Part shown: positions 1 through 10,694 of the stretch, piece after piece
Position numbering within the stretch: position 1 is the stretch's first letter
How the letters are laid out: every line of letters starts with the position of its first letter
Origin: Zizania palustris
Lineage: Eukaryota; Streptophyta; Magnoliopsida; Poales; Poaceae
Direction of reading: 5' to 3'
NCBI GenBank assembly: GCA_019279435.1
Contig: JAAALK010000081.1
Coordinates: forward strand, 60,255,318-60,319,317
Length of the DNA: 64,000 bases
The notes under the pieces: model-generated
The model's database searches: none
Told to the model about the DNA's origin: nothing
What the model saw: the letters and a program-made list of their open reading frames with translations, nothing else
Made by a program: the position numbers and the translations under genes

Positions 1-1837
1 TCGACGACTTCGGAGCCAATCCCAAGAGTCACTCAAATGGGACTTGGAAGAGGCAAAAGGAATATAGAACCCCTCCCTGCTGCGAGTTCCGGATCAACTC
101 CGTCTAATTCAACAGACGAGAGTCAATCTTCCGTAGAGGGCCAGTCTCGAGGGGCTCCGAAGACTACAAGCCAACACTCCGGCCCTTCGCTGAACGAGGA
201 TGACCAACAAGCGATAAGCATGCTCCCCCTTCTAGCTCCTTTCTTAGAGCGAACAACTGGTCTTCGGACTTTGCTCGAGCCTTTGGATCGAGCTAGTCGC
301 GACATAGGGGAGACCAACATAGTGGCCATTCTGAGATGGGCGGACAGGTCGGAGCTTAACGCTGCTATAGAACGCGCAGCTTACCAGGTATGAAGCATCT
401 ACGAAATAACATAGAATTCGTCTGCAAAATAAATATTTACCTTGGTTTTTCTTTTCGCAGCAAACAGTCTTGGCCCGAGCTGCGAATATATCGAATGATC
501 AAGAAATCGCTCGTCTTCGGGAGGAAAACAACATCCTTCAACGGAATCTTACCATCTCCGAAAGCCAAGTGGTTCAGATGGACAATATAGTGTCAACGGA
601 GCGCAGGGCCAGACAAGGTTTGGAGGCTGCGAATAAAGAGCTCGAAGCAGAAAGAATTGTGCTTCGAGCTGAAATTGAAAGAATGCGGGCGGAGCACGCT
701 ACTGTGGGGACCGAGCTTGTCAGACTCCAAGAGGAAGCTAGCCAGCTTTGAACCAAAAGAATACCTTGACTACCGAAACTGCTAGACTTTCCAGAGTTCT
801 AGGAGAAGTAACTTCGATGAAGGACGCACTGATCGAAGATAAGCTGAAGTCCGAGAAGGTAGCTGCGGAAGTTATGAATCAGCTGCTAGGTGTCCTGGAG
901 TACTTCGGTACTACTGGGACACTTCCTTCTGATGATAACATTTCTCTTCTGCGCCGGTTGAAAAGGATTCAAGGAGTGGCGAAGCAGATGAAGACAGCAG
1001 GCATTTGATACGGAGAACTCTCCGGACAAGTGGCTGCTGTTGGCCTACTTCGCTACTACGAAGATCTGGGCCGATCGATAACTCCGAGCGCAGGAGAGGG
1101 CCCAATTACCTTCGACGACGAGCGGATTCTGACTCCTTCCGAAGGTGTGGCTGCTGCCTGGCGAGCCTTCCAAACTTCATGGAGAGCCGAAGGTCGCTCT
1201 GCGATCAAGGCTTGGATCGACGAAGGTCAACGCCAGAAGCAAGTTCGGACCCAAGCTTCAAGCAGTCAGCCTCCTCCGAACCCGCATGTTTAGAAATGTC
1301 TTAGGATTTTTGATTATGTAAAGCTTTGTGCTTATGAACATTTATCGATGAGAATTTGTTTATCATATTTTTAGGCTTTGCCTCATACGGAAGATATCGA
1401 AGTGTTAGACATTAACGACGAACTTCGCTCATTATAGACCACCTTCGATCTTCTAAAAGCTTATAAGCGTCCTCGATTTTTAGTTCCTCGAGATAGCTCC
1501 GGTGTAATTGTGCCCGAAGTAATCAAAGATATACTATCTTATATTAAAGAGGAAGAAAAAGAGGTTAACTTGAACACTTCGTCTTCTGAAGACGTTATAT
1601 GGTCTAAAGACGAAGATGAAGTTCGAAGTAAAAAACCTGAAGAACTTGGAAGCTGGGAAAGGAGCCCCGAACGGCTTCCAACTTGGGCCGAGCTTCAACA
1701 AGAATAGAAGGACTTTAGAGCTTCGAAGGGAGGCAAGAGAGTTAAACGCAAAGTTGTTAGAACTCCCGGCGCTGGAACTAGTTGTTCCAATCCTAGCTCT
1801 AGAGATCGAAGAGGTCTTCGATTCCTTCTTGGTATAG
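1..1837 (+). pseudogene. Antisense spliced gene of Grande-like element A (3' part, PF04195/gene-23-type)
   Basis: This gene runs against A's gag-pol and is the counterpart of 15952-19586 in copy B; its start lies left of the window. Visible exons are 1-387, 461-1287 and 1375-1837. The introns are GT-AG (388-460, 73 bp; 1288-1374, 87 bp) and sit at the same places as introns in B. Shared protein motifs include LPLL-PFLE-TGLR-LLE before the first intron, a Lys/Glu-rich coiled coil after it (461-750), then YGE-SGQV, KAWIDE and an acidic tail with YIKEE. Decay: a one-base frameshift near 750 and a TGA at 1006-1008. A TAG at 1435-1437 is also present at the same codon in B. The function is unknown; the N-terminal part of the family is annotated as a putative gypsy-type transposase domain, but no catalytic activity is established. 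Confidence 0.75.
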
Positions 1838-2160
1838 ATACCAAGTTTTCATGATGTAATCTGTAAACATATTCGTTCGAATAATGAATATCGATTTAAA
1901 ATTGTCTCCATATTTACTAGCCCCTCTTTGGGGATAAGCAACTTCGAACTGTATTCAAAGATGGTTATGCGCAAAGAAAAACTTCGGAGTACAATTTTTT
2001 GGGGTTCGGAGCCCCTATATAATTTAAAGATCTTTAAAAATCTTTTAAAATGTCTTCGACTATTTGTAGTCTGAAGAATGGCAACTTAGTACCCTTTGTT
2101 TTTTGAAAGAAATCACTTGAGATAACTTCCAGGACACTTTAGTGTCTTAGATAATTTGTC

Positions 2161-2610
2161 ACTTTGGACTATGTTAACAGACATTCGAAGCTCATGGCTC
2201 AAACTCTGTTTTGCTTTGGCAACCTTCGGCTCTTTTTTGCGAACTCTGTCGAACCAATGGTTCGGAGTTTGCAATGGTCTCTTTGGACTCTTTTTATGGA
2301 CGTCTACCAGCCAATGGCTTGGACTCCGTATATTTTGGCCACCTTCGGCTCTTTTTGCGGAAGTCTACTAGCCAATGGCTTGGACTCCGCATGTTTTGGC
2401 CACCTTCGGCTCTTTTTACGGAAGTCTACCAGCCAATGGCTTAGAATCCGCATGTTTTGGCCACCTTCGGCTCTTTTTACGGAAGTCTACCAGCCAATGG
2501 CTTGGACTCCGCATGATGTGGTTTTGGGCTCTTTTACGGATGCCTACAAGCCAGTGGCTTGGACTCCGGATTATGTCAGCCCCCACGTCGGAAGCTTCGA
2601 ACCAATGATT
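2161..2610 (-). repeat. 61-bp tandem repeat in the 3' region of element A
   Basis: About six units of 59-61 bp. Unit starts marked by CTTCGGCTCTTTTT-like sequence lie near 2222, 2282, 2341, 2402, 2463 and 2523. On the minus strand each unit carries GTAAAAAGAGCCGAAGGTGG, which matches half of the 116-bp unit in element B at the equivalent location. Short plus-strand ORFs across it are repeat translations, not genes. Confidence 0.85.
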
Positions 2611-2787
2611 CGAAGTCCGAAAATATGATTCAGCTTCATGACACTTCCCTCTCGGTCAACCCCGCGGTTCCAGTGCGTCCACTCGGAAGCTGGAGGTTTA
2701 TGAGGGGAAGGCACTATCTGGACCATATGCTTTATTAATTCAGAAGATGATTACAAGTGATTTACAAGAAGCCCTTATGCGAAGTAT

Positions 2788-3604
2788 CGCTTTAGGTGCT
2801 CCGCATGCCAAGTATGTGCTAACTCTTCACCTTCTAAATTAGCTAATTTAAAGAGCCAGGGCGTCCTGAACGAACAATTAGGTACGGACCTTCCCATTTA
2901 TTTCCTAATTTCCCTGGCGCTATAATGCTTCGTAGAACAAGATGACTCGGTCTTAGTTCATTGAGCTTAACCTTCGGGTCAAACCAAGCCTTCGTCTGCT
3001 GATGATACTTTGATAAATTTGCCACAGCTCGAAGTCTTGTTTCTTCTGATAAATCTAGCGAAGCTTGTCTTTCTTCTTCAATCTCCGGTTCGGTGCTGCG
3101 AAGTGATCCTCCTTTGAGCTCCGTTGGAGTCATAGCTTCATCTCCGAATAGTAGCCTGAATGGAGTAAAACCTGTGGACCTCGTTTGCGTAGTCCGAATG
3201 GACCACAAAATCTTCGGAAGCTCTTCGGTCCACAGTCCTTTTGCTAATCCTACTATCCTTCGATTTAGCCCTGACAAAATATTTCCATTGGCTCTTTCTA
3301 CGGCTCCATTAGACTGAGGATGCCTCACTGCAGCAAAACATAACTGAATGCCTAGATCTTCACAAAACTTCCTGAAAGGTTCTGCATCGAACTGTGTTCC
3401 ATTATCAACTGTGAGTTGTCTAGGCACTCCGAACCGGCAAATGATATTCTTCCAAAAGAATTTCTGTACATTGTTCGAAGTGATAGCTGTTAAGGGCTCT
3501 GCTTCTACCCACTTAGAAAAATATTCAATAGCTACCACTGCGAACTTCAGATTTCCCTTGGCTACTGGAAAGGGACCAATTAAATCCATACCCCATCTGG
3601 CCAT
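2788..3604 (-). pseudogene. Integrase core and C-terminus of element A
   Basis: This is the catalytic core of a Tat-lineage Ty3/gypsy integrase, the enzyme that inserts the cDNA into the genome. The D-D-E triad is visible: D in RWGMDLIG, D in TVDNGTQF and E in AVERANG. The C-terminal part carries GKLGNKWEGPY, a typical GPF/Y-like motif. The reading frame is that of the upstream RT but is cut by a TAG at 3605-3607, where copy B has a Trp codon. Near 2860 a one-base loss relative to B shifts the frame and ends the ORF; homology (WHAEHLKRY) continues to about 2788 in another frame. The protein would be released from the polyprotein by the element protease. Confidence 0.85.
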
Positions 3605-3607
3605 AGG

Positions 3608-5749
3608 CTATACTGGAGCAATAACTTGAAGAGCCGTTGGTGGGCGATGACTTCGTTGACCCATCCACTGACATCCTTGACAAGTGCGGACTAAGCTCTC
3701 CGCATCAGCTGTTATTGTAGGCCAATAAAGCCCCTGGCGAAGTGTTTTTCCTGCCAAAGCTCGAGGGGCTAAATGGCTACCGCAAAGGCCTTCATGAATT
3801 TCTCGAAGAATTTCTTGACCTTCGGCTTGAGATATACATCGGAGTAGAGGGGAACATACTCCGGCCTTATATAAAATACCGTTGATTATTTGATAATTTC
3901 TAGCTCTAAGCTTCAATCTTGAAAGTTGTGTCTCTTCAGGCAAATTTGTTCCTCCCTGTAAAAGTTCCATGATTGAATTTTTCCAATCTGCACTAGGAAT
4001 GCAAAGAATCTCTGTAGAGGGAATTTGTGGCACCGAAGGTGTACTGAGCTCCTCATAGAAAGCTTCTTCTGGTACATCCACAGCTCCGGCTGCAGCTTTT
4101 GCTAAGATGTCTGCTTGCATATTTTCTGCTCTTGGTATACTCCGAATGGAAATACCCTTGAAGTGTGCTTCGATCTTACGGATTTCTTCTAAGTACTTTG
4201 CAAGCTGTGGATGTCGAACCTGAAAACTTTTATCTACGTGCCCTGCTACTATCTGAGAATCTGTCTTTATAACAATTCTTGTAGCCCCTAGAGCACGTGC
4301 TTTTCGGAGTCCCAGTAAAATCCCTTCATACTCCGCTATATTATTGGTAGACTTAAAGTTGAGTCTTGCGGAGTACATTGCTCTTTGCCCTGAAGGCGAA
4401 ATTAATACTGCTCCAATGCCTGCTCCGGATGCTTGGAAAGCCCCATCGGAATAAACAGTCCAAACTCCGTCACTTGACTTCTCCGGAACCAAAATTGCAG
4501 GTGGAGTCCATTCTGCTACAAAATCTGCTAAGACTTGCGATTTAATTGATGTCCTTGCCAGAAAAGATATGCCGAAGGGTGCTAGTTCAACTGCCCACTT
4601 CCCAATCCTTCCAGTAGAATCCTTACTTTGAAGCATATCTCCCAAAGGATACGAAGTTGGTACAATTACATTGTGAGCCAAAAAATATTGTCTTAATTTC
4701 CTCGAAGCCATTATCAGAGCATAAACGAACTTCTCGAGTTCGGAGTATCTTGTCTTCGCTCCTGATAATGCTTCGGATACAAAATAAACAGGATTTTGTA
4801 CCAACTTCCCATTGAAATCCACTTCTCTGACAAGGACTGCACTGACAGCAGAACCTGTAGCTGCAAGGTAAAGGAGTAGGGTTTCGTCCGCAATAGGCAC
4901 CGTGAGTGTAGCAAGATTACTGAGATACTCTTTAATATCTTCGAAGCTTTTTTGACACTCCGGTGTCCATGCAAAATCTTCGGACCCTTTCAATGATTTA
5001 AATATAGGCAATCTTCTCTCCACAGACCTTGATAAAAACCTGCTAAGTGCTGCTAGACGCCCAGTCAGCTTTTGCACTTGCTTTAAATTTTCTGGAGGAG
5101 CCATCTTTTGTAGCGCAGTTATTTTAGTAGGGCTAGCTTCAATCCCCCTGCTTGAAACTAAATACCCTAATAACTTCCCAGCCTTAGCTCCGAAGATACA
5201 TTTTTTGGGGTTAAGACGGATCCCACATGCCCGAAGGCTATTGAATGTTTCTGCTAAGTCTAGGCTATGTTGGTGCTTTAAAGCACTCTTTATTACAATA
5301 TCATCCATATAGGCCTCCACATTACGACCTAATTGATTACCTAGAGCGTTAGCAACTAACATCGAAAAAGTAGCCCCGGCATTTCTTAAGACAAAAGGCA
5401 TTCTTACATAACAAAAGACTCCCGAAGGAGTTACGAAGCTTGTCTTGATCTCATCTTCGCATTTCAACCATATTTGATGATAACCAGAATACGCATCAAG
5501 GAAGCTTAATAACTCCGAACCTGCGGTGGAGTCGACCAATTGATCAATTCGGGGCATGGGGTAGGGGTCACGAGGGCATGCTTTATTCAAGGATGTGAAA
5601 TCAATGCACATGCGCCACTTTCCGGAAGATTTCTTTCTGACGAAGACTGGGTTGGCTAACCATTCTGTGTGAGCCACTTCTCTAATAATTCTAGCCTTCA
5701 ACAATTTTCCAACTTCGTCTTTTGCTAGAACAGCTCTTTCTGCAGACAT
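3608..5749 (-). pseudogene. Reverse transcriptase, RNase H, archaeal-type RNase H and integrase zinc domain of A
   Basis: A 713-codon open stretch. The first ~190 residues are the RT fingers and palm, with the catalytic YMDD box near residue 147 (about 5300-5311). A Ty3-type RNase H follows (FVYALIMASRKLRQY, about residues 340-380). A second RNase H of archaeal type begins with VWTVYSDGAFQASGAGIG near residue 430 and includes NNIAEYEGI and IKTDSQIV. That extra RNase H is the signature of the Tat lineage. The C-terminus (about residues 600-713) is the integrase HHCC zinc domain, with HEGLCGSHL and CQGCQWMG. The stretch is bounded by TGA at 5750-5752 and TAG at 3605-3607, both in frame with neighbouring pol, so they are nonsense mutations within one polyprotein gene. 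Confidence 0.88.
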
Positions 5750-5752
5750 TTT

Positions 5753-7473
5753 TCAGAGTCCTTGCCGAATAGGCCGGGCCTTCGGGTTTACAAGCAAACT
5801 ATGTTCAATGATATCTCGATCGACTCCGGTGATATCTTCATCAGACCAAGCGAAGACATCTAAATTTTCTTCCACCACCTTTTCCAAGGAGGTTGCAACT
5901 TCTGGTGGTAAATCTTTACCAAATTGAAATGTATATTCTTTACCATCTTTAACAATGACCTTTGCTGCAATCTCTCCTTTAGGACTTGGTCTGGGGAAGG
6001 ATTTCGTTGAAGCTTCGGAAGGGGCTGAAAAATTTTCTTGATTATCTTGCACATTGTTTACTTGTCTTGGATCAAGAGGGGGGCCATGACCATATTCCGC
6101 TCTCCGGGCGATAGCTTGATCTCCGAAGACAGTAAGGACTCCTGCTTGTGTGGGCATCTTCATGCACAAATAATTGTGATGCGCCACAGCTCCGAACTAG
6201 TTTAGCATGCCTCTTCCGAAGATGACGTTGTAAGCATACGGGGCATCTACAACATCGAAGATTACTTCCTCAGTTCGGGCCAACAACCCTTCTCCGAAGG
6301 TAACTTCCAGGCCTATCTGGCCAAGTGCATCAAGCGGAGGTCCTGCGAAGCCTTGCAATGGACGAGCCGCTGGAAGAAGATGCTTTCTGGAGATGCACAA
6401 TTGATCGAAGGCTTGAACAAAAATGATGTCTACCGAACTGCCTCCGTTAATCAATACTCTTCGAACATCATTGCCCGCAATATCAGCAGTAATAACAAGT
6501 GGGTCTGCATGCAGGAATTTAATGCGAGCTGCATCCTCCACGGAAAAGGATATCGGTACATGATACCACTCTGGCATAGCAGCTGCAGACGACGAAGTCC
6601 CAATGTGGCCCACTTCTCTGACGTAGTCTCTTCGCTGTCTTTTTGACATGCTTCCGAGGGTACCTCCTCCGGAGATGGGGAGGACTACTCTTTTCCCTCG
6701 GTCTTGCCCTTCCTCTTGCTTCGGAGGTGGCATAACATTGGCCACTGGAGGGTGTCTTGCGGCTTCGAAGTTTTCTATCCGCGCCACAGCCTGGACCGGC
6801 TCCGGGCGCGCTGCAACTGGAACTCGGTCTGTAGTACCTCGACCCGAAGTTCTTTCTAGATATTCTCCTCTTAGAGTGAGTATAGCCTTGCAAGTATCAG
6901 TTGCATGGCTTCGATTTTCACCATGAATGCAGCAGAAAAGGTTCTGGCCTTTGCCAGCCGTTTTCCCTGGCGGCCTCCAGCCGCTGACCTTGTTCCCCGA
7001 AGGCTGTGGAGCTCTTTGTGTGAACTTTTGCGGGGGTGCAATGTTCAAGACTTCGGAACGAGGGTGCTTTTTCCCCCTTCTCCGATCATGTTGAACTTCG
7101 AAGACTGGTTCTTGCGGCTGCGCCAAAGTTTTTACTTCTACTTTTACTTCTTGCAATATGGATGGAGTAGCTGCAGTTCTTTGAAGCCAACCCTCTTCCG
7201 ACCTCGCATACTCCTCGAAGTATGACATCAGCTGAGAAACTGAGGATATGCTTTTCCGATGAAGCTTATCCAGGAGGCTTTGATGAGTGACACCTTCCCG
7301 AGCTGCATCAACTACCGAAGATGTAGACAACCCTCGGATCTACGACTTCGTATGAGCGAAGTGCTTGAAATATTGCCTCAATGTCTCTCCAGGGAGCTGC
7401 TTCACCTGGAAAAGGCTTCCCGTTGACATTGGAGGCACGAAGGTGCCTTGAAAATTGCTTACAAACTTCTTCT
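5753..7473 (-). pseudogene. Gag C-terminus, zinc knuckle and aspartic protease region of A
   Basis: 7473-7331 continues gag (RQYFKHFAH) in the pol frame; 7330-6197 and 6187-5753 are the same frame, separated by a TAG at 6194-6196. A divergent CCHC-type finger appears as FCCIHGENRSHATDTC, in the C-x2-H-x4-H-x4-C spacing common in Tat gag. The protease is recognised by VLINGGSSVDIIF, where the catalytic Asp position reads Asn (NGGSS rather than D-G-SS), suggesting a dead protease in this copy. The region ends in the linker before RT (PRPSPKGEIAAKVIV, FAWSDEDITG). The gag reading frame changes near 7474, so at least one indel separates the gag start from the rest. Confidence 0.8.
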
Positions 7474-8097
7474 TCAGCTGCCCCATGAATTAATTGATCC
7501 TGGCTTCAAAGACCAGAACCACCTTAATGCCACTCCTTGAAGAGCTAAGGGGAAGCACTTTGCCATGGTGTCTCGAACTCCTCTGCTAGCTTCAATTGCT
7601 AGGGCATAAGAACAGACAAACTCTCCGGGATCTTCATCTCCAGCATACTTACAGAGCTTCGGAGTCTTAAACTTCGGATCAAAGCGAACTTTCTGCAGCT
7701 CAGGATGCAGCGGAGATTCATTATCGAAAGAGGCGTTCTCCGGGGCTTCGGGATAAACGGGTTCGTCATCTTCGGGCACTTCTGGAACAGTTGGGGCGAC
7801 TTGAGAGCGAAGCCTGTTCGCGGCTTCTTGCCGCCATCTTGCTACTTCCGGGTCTTGAGAACCAAGGGGATCAGTTCGAAGTGGGATTGAAGGTGGAAGA
7901 GGGACTCCGGGTGGTCGAAGTATAGAAGGAGTTGGCGGAGGAACTCCGTATGTTCGAGGGATGGAAACTCCTTCCGGAGTTTGAGGTGGAGGGAATGTCG
8001 AAGGCCCTCCGACCTCAACCATGTCGGATGGTGCCTCTCCGGAGATCCGAGAGGATCTCCGAACAGGGTTACGAGGTGCACTCCGCTTAGGAGGCAT
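7474..8097 (-). pseudogene. Gag N-terminal part of element A
   Basis: ATG at 8097, 60 bases past the LTR and just after the PBS, opens a 207-codon ORF starting MPPKRSAPRNPVRRSS. The basic, Pro-rich N-terminus leads into the retrotransposon gag domain: KLCKYAGDEDPGEFVCSY, FPLALQGVALRWFWSL. Gag forms the virus-like particle that packages the element RNA. The frame is lost near 7474 and gag continues in the pol frame to about 7331, so this copy would yield a truncated protein. The sequence is rich in CTCCG/CGGAG and CTTCG/CGAAG pentamers, as is the rest of A and B. Confidence 0.8.
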
Positions 8098-8136
8098 GAT
8101 GTAAGTTGGTAGAGAATGAAGTTTTTTGGACTAGGT

Positions 8137-8154
8137 TCCCCACGGACGGCGCCA
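8137..8154 (-). other. Primer binding site of element A
   Basis: Two bases inside the LTR edge the minus strand reads TGGCGCCGTCCGTGGGG. TGGCGCC followed by a G-rich stretch is the usual start of Tat-lineage PBSs, complementary to the 3' end of a tRNA that primes minus-strand synthesis. I cannot assign the tRNA with certainty (Asp- or Arg-type are candidates). Confidence 0.7.
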
Positions 8155-8156
8155 AC

Positions 8157-8651
8157 TGTTGGCGTAAAAGATTACGCTAACAGGTTTCTGTAGATTAGAA
8201 ACTAACAAACGAAGTGTTTGCGAAGTGAACTGTTCTAAGCCTCCGAAAGGATAACAACTTAGAATAGTTCGAATGTGTGTATTGAATAACTTGTATTCGG
8301 TCCTTATTACAGGGTTAAACGGGGGGTATTTATAGGCCCAAACATTAAGGAAAAGACCTATTTACCCCTCTGTTACAACCGACATAGTGGAAACTATTCG
8401 GTACCCTTGATAGGGCTAAAATGGTAAAAGACTAATCTAATAAGAAAAAAGATAAGTCTTCCATCTTAGCTGGCAAAAAAGATCTCAAAGAGCATTAGTT
8501 CGAAGATATACTCTGAACCGATGCCTATCTTCGTACTTCGAGCTTGACTCAGTACATCTTCGAAGATGGACGTCTGGAAACCTTCGAATCCATTATCTGC
8601 CTTTGTGCTGTTACGGCAATAACCCTGAGGATGGAATATTTTCCCCCAAAA
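8157..8651 (-). repeat. LTR of element A (495 bp)
   Basis: The plus strand begins TGTTGGCGTAAAAG and ends TTTTCCCCCAAAA; the last bases would be CCCCCAACA in copy B, so the outer terminus carries one substitution. The length equals that of the B LTR (20153-20647). On the minus strand this is the 5' LTR, holding promoter and polyadenylation signals. Minus-strand ORFs crossing it are incidental. Confidence 0.88.
8325..8336 (-). promoter_or_regulatory. TATA box in LTR A
   Basis: The minus strand reads CCTATAAATACC, identical to the TATA region at 20467-20478 of LTR B. It would drive the element's genomic RNA leftward. Confidence 0.75.
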
Positions 8652-8989
8652 GTATTGGAGAAGCCAATGCTTGATCTCACTGCCGAAGCTAGTGACAGTG
8701 GGCAAACGCACCCTCCAGGTCGGACCCTTCCTGCCGAAGGTCACTACGTGCCGAGGTCCCTGGACCAGAGTACTTTGCCAACCAAGGGACCTGACACACC
8801 GGAGGCCATAGGCCGAAGCCCCCCAAACGACGTGGGTTCCCGGGAGTCCGAACCCTCTGGAGGGCTTCGGACCAACACACACCGAACGGCTAGCCCGGCC
8901 AGGCTTCGGCAGAAGCAGGTACGGCTCGGGGGGCACCCCGAAGTTAGTAATTTAGAAATTTTTTCAGAAGGTGAGCCAGCAAGACCCTC

Positions 8990-10266
8990 TGAAACCTATA
9001 AGGGCGATTGGAGAATACCAATCATCCAGTATTTGAGAGACCCTAACCAAAGGGTTGATGGGAAGGTTCGGCGACAAGCGTTCAAATTCGTGTTAATAGA
9101 CGGCACATTGTACCATCGAACCATCGATGGAGTATTATTAAAGTGTTTGGACCATGAACAGTCCCAGGTGGCTACGGGAGAAGTCAATGAAGGACTTTGT
9201 GGCACTCACCAGTTGGCCCAAAAAAATGAGTTGGATGCTCAAAGGAGCAGGTTTTTATTGGCCGACTATGACTGAAGATTGTTTTATGTACTATAGAGGG
9301 TGTGAAGCATGTCAGAAATTTGGCAATATTCATTTAGCTCCTGCCTCATTACTCAATCCTATCATCAAGCCATGGCCGTTTCGAGGCTGGGATTTAGAAT
9401 TCATCGGCCAGATTCACCCTCCTTCCTCAAAAGGGCATCGGTTCGTGTTGATGGCAACAGATTACTTCACTAAGTGAACCGAGGCCGTACCTCTTAAGAA
9501 CATGACTCACAATGAGGTACGTGATTTTATCTTGAAGCACATCATCCATAGATTTGGCATTCCTCAAACTCTTACTACGAATCAGGGTAGTTCATTTGTT
9601 TCTGGAGAAGTGAGGGACTTCGCCGAATATTATGGTATTAAGTTGATAAACTCTTCACCTTACTATGCTCAGGCCAATGGTCAGGCTGAGTCTAGTAATA
9701 AAATCATGATTAAGCTCATTAAGAAGAAAATTGAAGAGTTTCCTAAAAGGTGGCATGAAGTTCTTTCCAAGGCACTATGGGCTTGTAGAATTGCAAAGCG
9801 TGGTGCTACCAAAGTTAGTCCATATGAATTGGTATATGGACAAGAAGTTGTTCTGCCTGTAGAGGTAGATCTTGGCTCCTTAAGAGTATTAAAGCAAGAC
9901 GGCTTATCGGTCAATGAGTATGAAACTCTTCTGATGGATAATTTAGAGGAAGCGACCGATAAGAGACTGAGGGCTTTAGAAGCCATAGAAGTAGACAAGA
10001 AGAGAGTAGCTAGAGCCTACAATAAAAAGGTTAAACCAAAATCGTTTCAAGTAGGAGATTTGGTTTGGAAGGCGATTTTACCCTTAGGCACGAAGAGTCC
10101 CAAATTTGGTAAATGGTCACCTAGTTGGGAAGGTCCTTTTAAGATAGTCGAAATCACTCCTGGCAACGCATATTTGTTGGAATCTCTGCGAGGAGAGCAG
10201 TTTCGAAGAGCTTTGAATGGTAGGTATTTGAAAAGGTATTTCCCAAGCGTGTGGCAGACATCATAA
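8990..10266 (+). pseudogene. Integrase of RIRE2-like element C, inactivated
   Basis: Starts with DWRIPIIQYLRDP, the linker after RNase H in RIRE2-type elements, then a zinc domain (GLCGTHQ, CEACQKF) and the integrase core. The residue expected to be the first catalytic Asp reads Glu (DLEFIGQI), and the second reads Asn (TTNQGSSF); the Glu of QAESSNK is present. So two of three triad positions look substituted. A frameshift lies near 9200-9230 and an in-frame TGA at 9475-9477 replaces the usual Trp after DYFTK. The C-terminal domain (KFGKWSPSWEGPFKI) is complete and ends at 10266, about 70 bases before the polypurine tract. Confidence 0.85.
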
Positions 10267-10686
10267 AAGGTGTCGAAAAGTCGATATGGATGGTATCGTC
10301 TTCAGTTCGTTGTGCTTTTTGTTCACTCAGTTCACTAAAAGGCAGGGGGCATGTGTTGATAGCAAAAAATGGCATTAATGGCTGAGATTGTCCAAATATC
10401 AATTTTGGTGATTTGGGCCAAAAATACACATGTCCAGGGTCGGGCCAAAGCCCTATAGTGCCGAAGGTCCATTGGGCTGTGGGCTCCGAAAGCCTCTTGT
10501 CAGCCCATGGCCTTCGGCCAAGAAGCCTTCGGAGGCCCATGCCACCGAAGCTTTGGCCCGAGGAGCAGGCCTCGACGGGCCTGGCCGAAGCCCACTTCGG
10601 TGGAGGTAGAGTTGTATGTGATTCCGGCTATGTTTTTATCTCCATCCAAGCTGAATTATAGCAGATTAAATCTGAAATTTGGCCCC

Positions 10687-10694
10687 TATATAGA
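10687..10694 (+). promoter_or_regulatory. TATA box in LTR C
   Basis: TATATAGA in the context GGCCCCTATATAGAGAGG, about 330 bp into the LTR, the usual position for U3/R transcription starts. Confidence 0.6.

Larger units (their letters stand above)
1..8651 (-). mobile_element. Grande-like Ty3/gypsy (Tat lineage) retrotransposon A, 3' end off-window
   Basis: Read on the minus strand the order is LTR (8651-8157), PBS, gag, protease, RT, RNase H, an additional archaeal-type RNase H, integrase, a 61-bp tandem array, then a gene of opposite orientation. The archaeal-type RNase H, the long 3' region, the tandem repeats and the antisense gene together are the hallmarks of the Tat lineage, and Grande in particular. 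The 3' LTR lies left of the window. gag and pol carry frameshifts and at least three in-frame stops, so this copy is not autonomous. Its outer right end (8651) abuts RIRE2-like pol sequence, meaning A inserted into element C. The stretch 1840-2160 and the stretch 2611-2787 hold no gene that I can see and belong to A's 3' spacer. Confidence 0.85.

Noticed and set aside
8466..9275. ORFs of 156 and 243 codons on opposite strands at the LTR A/element C junction
   Set aside because: They start inside the LTR and cross an insertion junction; only the part from about 8990 is pol.
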